This document shows positions 7,480 through 10,683 of a stretch of DNA of 10,683 nt, piece after piece. The translations under genes were made by a program, and so were the position numbers. Below the pieces are notes generated by a model. It searched no databases. It was not told where the DNA came from and was given only the letters and a program-made list of their open reading frames with translations. Origin of the DNA: an uncultured Desulfovibrio sp. (GTDB lineage Bacteria; Desulfobacterota; Desulfovibrionia; Desulfovibrionales; Desulfovibrionaceae); the NCBI GenBank assembly GCA_947177085.1, contig CAMWTD010000048.1, positions 1-10,683 on the forward strand, written 5' to 3'. Position 1 is the first letter of the stretch, and every line of letters begins with the position of its first letter.

Positions 7480-9455
7480 GGATGGGCGAGCCTTTGCCGC
7501 AATGCATCGGCATTGGCGGGCTTGAGGTCAAGCGCCTTCTGATAGGCGCGGCGCGCTTCCGCTGTATGACCCAGATGGCGAGCGATGTCGCCATAATGCT
7601 CCCAGATGGTCGCGTCCACCGGGCCCTCGAGGCTCACGGCGCGCCGTATCTTGGTGAGGGCTTCCTCGGCCTTGCCCGCGCGGAAAAGCGCCCAGGCCAG
7701 AGAATCGATGATATAGGACTGGTCCGGCGCGAGGGCATCGGCGCGCGTGAGGAGCTGGAGCGCCCGGTCGAGCTCGCGGTTCTGCTCGGCGAGGCTGTAG
7801 CCCACATAATTCAGTGCCTGGAAGTTGTCCGGCTGCTTTTTCAGGATGTCTTCCATGACCGTGAGGGCTTCCTGCTTCTTGCCGTTTTCATCCAGCAGCG
7901 AGCCCAAAAGGAAGGCGAGGTCGGTATTGTCCGGCCATTCGGCGGCCGCTTTGCGGGCTGCGGCAAGGGCCTCGTCCATCTGTTTCTGGCGCGCGAGCAG
8001 GCGGATCTCCGCATCGCGCAGCTCGGCCGCCCGTGGGAAATCCTTGTGGCTTTCGCGCGCGAGCGCGAGCGCCGCATCGGGCTTGCCCGCCTCGGCGAGC
8101 AACTGCACGCGGAGCAGGCGGGCGCGTACGGCAATGGGGCTCCCGGCGGGGATTTTGTCCAGCCAGGAGAGGGCCATGTTGAGGTCGCGACGCTGCTCAT
8201 AGGCGAGGTCCGCCAGGAGCAGGTAAACGTCGTCCGGCGCGCCCTCGCGCGTGGTGAGCTGCTTGAGCAGCCGCTCCGCCTGAAGATAATGGCGCGCGTC
8301 CATGAGCATGGTCACGGCCGTGAGCTTGAAGGGGATGGTATCGGGCCCCTGGTTGATGTACTGGAGGGCCTTTTCCGGCTGCTTGAGCCTGAGGGAGAGG
8401 TTCACGAGCCTGAGGGAGACATCCTGGGGCGAAAATTGGAACTTGGCGAGCTTTTCATAGGTGCTGCGCGCCTCGCGCAGTTCCCCCTCCTGTTCCAGCA
8501 GGAAGGCGAGCTCCGCGAGGGCCTCCACAAAGTCCGGCATGCCGCGCACCGAGCGGCGGAGAAGCGGGATGGCCTCGGCCTTGCGCTCCATGCCCGCCAG
8601 CGCCTTGGCGTGATAGTACTCCACGAGGGGGGTGCGCTCCTTGGCGGGGATGTCCGTGAGGAGTTTTTCCGCCTCGCTGAACTCATGCTCCTTGACGAGG
8701 AGGAGCGCAAGCTCCAGGCGCGCGTCCAGCGTGCCGGGATGCCTGGCCAGATAGGCGCGCATGAGCTTGACGCCGCGCCCGGCCATGCCGTGCTCTCCCA
8801 GCGCCTCGGCAAGGAGAAGATTGAGCGAAAGGTCTTCGGGCTGCGCCTTGAGGGCCTGTTCGAGATAAGTGACGGCATTGGGCGACTTGCGGCTCATGAG
8901 CCAGACGCCCCCGTCAAGCCAGACTTGCGTGGGCCAGACCTGGTCCGCCTCTCCACGGGCGGAAAAAGTTGCGGGCGCACCGGCCCTTGCGGCCGGGGCC
9001 GCGGGTTCGGTGGCTGGCGCGGTGGACGCGGCCACGGGAGTGGCGGCTGTGGAGGCTTCGGCGGCAACCAGTGCGGCCTCAAGCAGGGCGGCTTCATCCT
9101 CGTCGAGGATGGCGCGCACCGCGCGCAGATAGGCATAGAGCCCGAGGGCGTCGGGGGAAAGCTCACGTTCCACCGGGCGCACCTGGATGGGCGGCAGGGC
9201 CTTCTGGCGGGGCGTTTCTTTCAGGATGCGCGTGGCGGCTTCCACAGTGGCGGCAATATCGCGGTCTTCCGCCTGTGTGGAGGCGGCTTCCTTGTGCTTG
9301 TCGCCAGCGGTCGTGGATGCCTGGTCATTGCCTCCGCATCCCGCCAGCAGGCACGCGCAAAACACGAGCGCGCAAAACCGCGCTGGAAGCAGGCGCGCCG
9401 CCGCGCCGAGCACGGGCCCAACAAGGGTACGGAGAGCATTCCGTGGCAGTTTCAT
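7476..9455 (-). CDS. Large TPR outer-membrane lipoprotein (LbcA/PA4667-like)
   Basis: A 659-residue protein made mainly of tetratricopeptide repeats, with a lipoprotein signal ending LLAGC (lipidated Cys40; Gly-Gly-Asn follow). The signal is long because about 25 residues precede the hydrophobic core, so the true start may lie slightly downstream, though no internal Met exists. Residues 41-100 are polar, and 134-168 form an Ala/Pro/Thr-rich linker. TPR helices run from about 176 to 655. The most conserved block is ALNYVGYSL (547-555) through DSLAWALFRAGKAEEAL (584-600) to WEHYGDIARHLGHTAEARRAY (618-638). That block and the position upstream of lolB match P. aeruginosa PA4667 (LbcA), which binds the protease CtpA. 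No CtpA gene is present here. TPRs serve as protein-binding scaffolds; the partner is unknown. It is encoded 57 bp after the sigma factor gene and overlaps lolB by 4 nt. Confidence 0.8.
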   Translation of the reverse strand: MKLPRNALRTLVGPVLGAAARLLPARFCALVFCACLLAGCGGNDQASTTAGDKHKEAASTQAEDRDIAATVEAATRILKETPRQKALPPIQVRPVERELSPDALGLYAYLRAVRAILDEDEAALLEAALVAAEASTAATPVAASTAPATEPAAPAARAGAPATFSARGEADQVWPTQVWLDGGVWLMSRKSPNAVTYLEQALKAQPEDLSLNLLLAEALGEHGMAGRGVKLMRAYLARHPGTLDARLELALLLVKEHEFSEAEKLLTDIPAKERTPLVEYYHAKALAGMERKAEAIPLLRRSVRGMPDFVEALAELAFLLEQEGELREARSTYEKLAKFQFSPQDVSLRLVNLSLRLKQPEKALQYINQGPDTIPFKLTAVTMLMDARHYLQAERLLKQLTTREGAPDDVYLLLADLAYEQRRDLNMALSWLDKIPAGSPIAVRARLLRVQLLAEAGKPDAALALARESHKDFPRAAELRDAEIRLLARQKQMDEALAAARKAAAEWPDNTDLAFLLGSLLDENGKKQEALTVMEDILKKQPDNFQALNYVGYSLAEQNRELDRALQLLTRADALAPDQSYIIDSLAWALFRAGKAEEALTKIRRAVSLEGPVDATIWEHYGDIARHLGHTAEARRAYQKALDLKPANADALRQRLAHP

Positions 9456-9494
9456 CAGGGTGCGCGCCTTCCCGGCTGGCTTGTTCCTGGATGC

Positions 9495-9509
9495 CGCGTG
9501 CCATACGCG
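9495..9509 (-). other. Small hairpin between sigma factor gene and TPR gene
   Basis: CGCGT, loop of 5, ACGCG lies just past the sigma-factor stop (9515-9513). It is short, without a U-tract, and can re-pair as CCGCG/CGCGG. Weak evidence for any function; the 57-bp gap shows no promoter I can recognise. Confidence 0.2.
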
Positions 9510-9512
9510 CGG

Positions 9513-10652
9513 TCAGGACTGGATCCAATCCTGCGAAAAATCCTTGACGTCGAGCGTGATGTGCTGGCGGATTTTTTCCAGCAGGCGCGCTTCGAGCTGG
9601 CGCACGCGCTCGCGGGTGATATTATAGCGTTCACCGATTTCGCGCAAGGTCACGGGCTCGTCGGTGAGCAGCCGGTGGCGCAGGATATAGTGTTCCTTGT
9701 CGTTGAGCTTGGGCAGGATGGTCTTGAGCTGCGCGCGCACGAGCTCCGCCACTTCAACGGAGGCGAGGCGTTCCTCCGCGCCCTGGTCGAGCGCGGGGAG
9801 AAAGTCCATGCGCGTGGCGCCGCCCGTCTCGTCGCCGACCTGCACATTGAGCGAAAGGTCGGTGGAGGCGAGGCGCTGGTCCATCTCGTTGACCTGCTCC
9901 ACGCTCACGCCGAGGCGCTCCGAGAGCATGGCGGCGTCCGGGTCGTAGCCCTGGGCGATGAGCTTCTGCCGCTCCCGGTTGAGATTGTAGAAGAGCTTGC
10001 GCTGCACCTGGGTGGTGCCGATCTTGACCATCCTCCAGTTGTCCATGATGAACTTGAGGATATAGGCCTTGATCCAGAAAGAGGCGTAGTAGGAGAACTT
10101 GATGCCCTTGTCCGGGTCGAACTTGTTGACGGCCCGCATGAGGCCCACATTGCCCTCCTGCACGAGGTCCAGCACGTTCTGCATCCAGCGGCGCTGGAAG
10201 TCCATGGCGATGCGCACCACAAGGCGCAGGTGGGAGGAAACGAGACGGAAGGCCGCATCGGGGTCATTGGCGTCGCGCACGCGCACGGCGAGCTCGTGCT
10301 CCTCCTCGGGCTTGAGCAGGGGAAAACGGCTCACCTCGCGCAGATAGAGCTGGAGGCTGTCGCGCGCGGCCGCGGGCGAAGGCAGGTGCGGGGCGCGGCG
10401 CAGGGGCAGGCGGTCGCGCGCGCCGTCGGCGCTTTCTTCGGGGAGGGCCTCGGGGCCGCTGTCGTCCAGCGGGTCCTCGTCGAGAGAAAGGCCGTCCTCC
10501 TCGTCGAGGTCGAGAATCTCGCCCTCGTCCTCAGGAACCTCGACGGAGACATCCCCGGAAGCGGAGCTTTCGGCTGCGTCCGGGCGCGGATCGTCCTCAA
10601 GGATCTCAGGGATGACGGCGTTGCGGGGCGGGCGTTCTTGCGTCTTGGTCAT
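9513..10652 (-). CDS. rpoH: RNA polymerase sigma-32 (RpoH-type) factor with acidic N-terminal extension
   Basis: Sigma-70 family factor expected to direct RNA polymerase to heat-shock-type promoters. Residues 97-130 form region 1.2, 135-210 region 2 (HLRLVVRIAMDF, LVQEGNVGLMRAV, YYASFWIKAYILKFIMDNW), and about 236-260 region 3. Residues 334-362 form region 4.2, the helix-turn-helix (VTLREIGERYNITRERVRQL). QRKLFYNLNRERQKL (217-231) matches the RpoH box, a segment diagnostic of sigma-32 against RpoD. The protein is 379 residues against 284 in E. coli; the extra length is mainly residues 1-96, strongly acidic between 16 and 76. The start ATG has only a weak GGA nearby. Its upstream region is cut by the window edge, so control cannot be read. 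Next gene lies 57 bp downstream in the same direction. A group-2 sigma factor is less likely given the box. Confidence 0.9.
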   Translation of the reverse strand: MTKTQERPPRNAVIPEILEDDPRPDAAESSASGDVSVEVPEDEGEILDLDEEDGLSLDEDPLDDSGPEALPEESADGARDRLPLRRAPHLPSPAAARDSLQLYLREVSRFPLLKPEEEHELAVRVRDANDPDAAFRLVSSHLRLVVRIAMDFQRRWMQNVLDLVQEGNVGLMRAVNKFDPDKGIKFSYYASFWIKAYILKFIMDNWRMVKIGTTQVQRKLFYNLNRERQKLIAQGYDPDAAMLSERLGVSVEQVNEMDQRLASTDLSLNVQVGDETGGATRMDFLPALDQGAEERLASVEVAELVRAQLKTILPKLNDKEHYILRHRLLTDEPVTLREIGERYNITRERVRQLEARLLEKIRQHITLDVKDFSQDWIQS

Positions 10653-10683
10653 AGGATTCCATCGCGGCCGGGCACAGGCGGTC

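Noticed and set aside
9513..10652. Reading the sigma factor as RpoD or a group-2 sigma
   Set aside because: The RpoH box (QRKLFYNL) and the region 2.4 sequence ending FIMDNWRMVK fit sigma-32 better, and the size is too small for a full RpoD.

Overview
The window is a G+C-rich chromosomal segment, most like a Desulfovibrionaceae (Desulfovibrio-type) genome. I infer this from the protein flavour: an L25/Ctc protein with a TL5-type C-terminal domain, HslV with a short pre-threonine leader, and a sigma-32-type factor with an acidic N-terminal extension. The gene order also resembles what I recall of Desulfovibrio vulgaris around its rpoH-like gene. No search could be run, so the genus is tentative.

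Everything lies on the minus strand, so transcription runs from the right edge to the left: rpoH-like sigma factor (10652-9513), TPR lipoprotein (9455-7476), LolB-like lipoprotein (7479-6691), rpiB (6648-6214), cysS (6174-4723), BepA-like M48 protease with TPRs (4681-3269), hslV (3269-2733), ispE (2736-1843), tRNA-Gln(UUG) (1852-1778), prs (1717-770) and rplY/ctc (704-93). Four junctions overlap: TPR/lolB by 4 nt, M48/hslV by 1 nt, hslV/ispE by 4 nt, and ispE/tRNA-Gln by 10 nt. The other gaps are 39-65 bp. None holds a convincing promoter or U-tract terminator, so most or all of it may be one long transcript. The left 92 bp contain only hairpin-forming sequence. The right 31 bp are the truncated upstream region of the sigma gene.

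Three themes mix. Envelope biogenesis and quality control is represented by the TPR lipoprotein, the LolB-like protein and the M48 protease. Cytoplasmic stress response is represented by sigma-32 and HslV. Core metabolism and translation is represented by RpiB to Prs (ribose-5-P to PRPP), CysRS, IspE, tRNA-Gln and L25. The string TPR - lolB - ispE - tRNA-Gln - prs - L25 is the order I know from Pseudomonas (PA4667-PA4671). Here rpiB, cysS, the M48 gene and hslV sit between lolB and ispE.

I see no mobile element, CRISPR array, phage gene or defence system, and no wholly new system. The points most worth a second look are the ispE stop codon formed by conserved tRNA bases, a LolB-like protein outside the Beta/Gammaproteobacteria, the acidic extension on the sigma factor, and the envelope-stress gene grouping.
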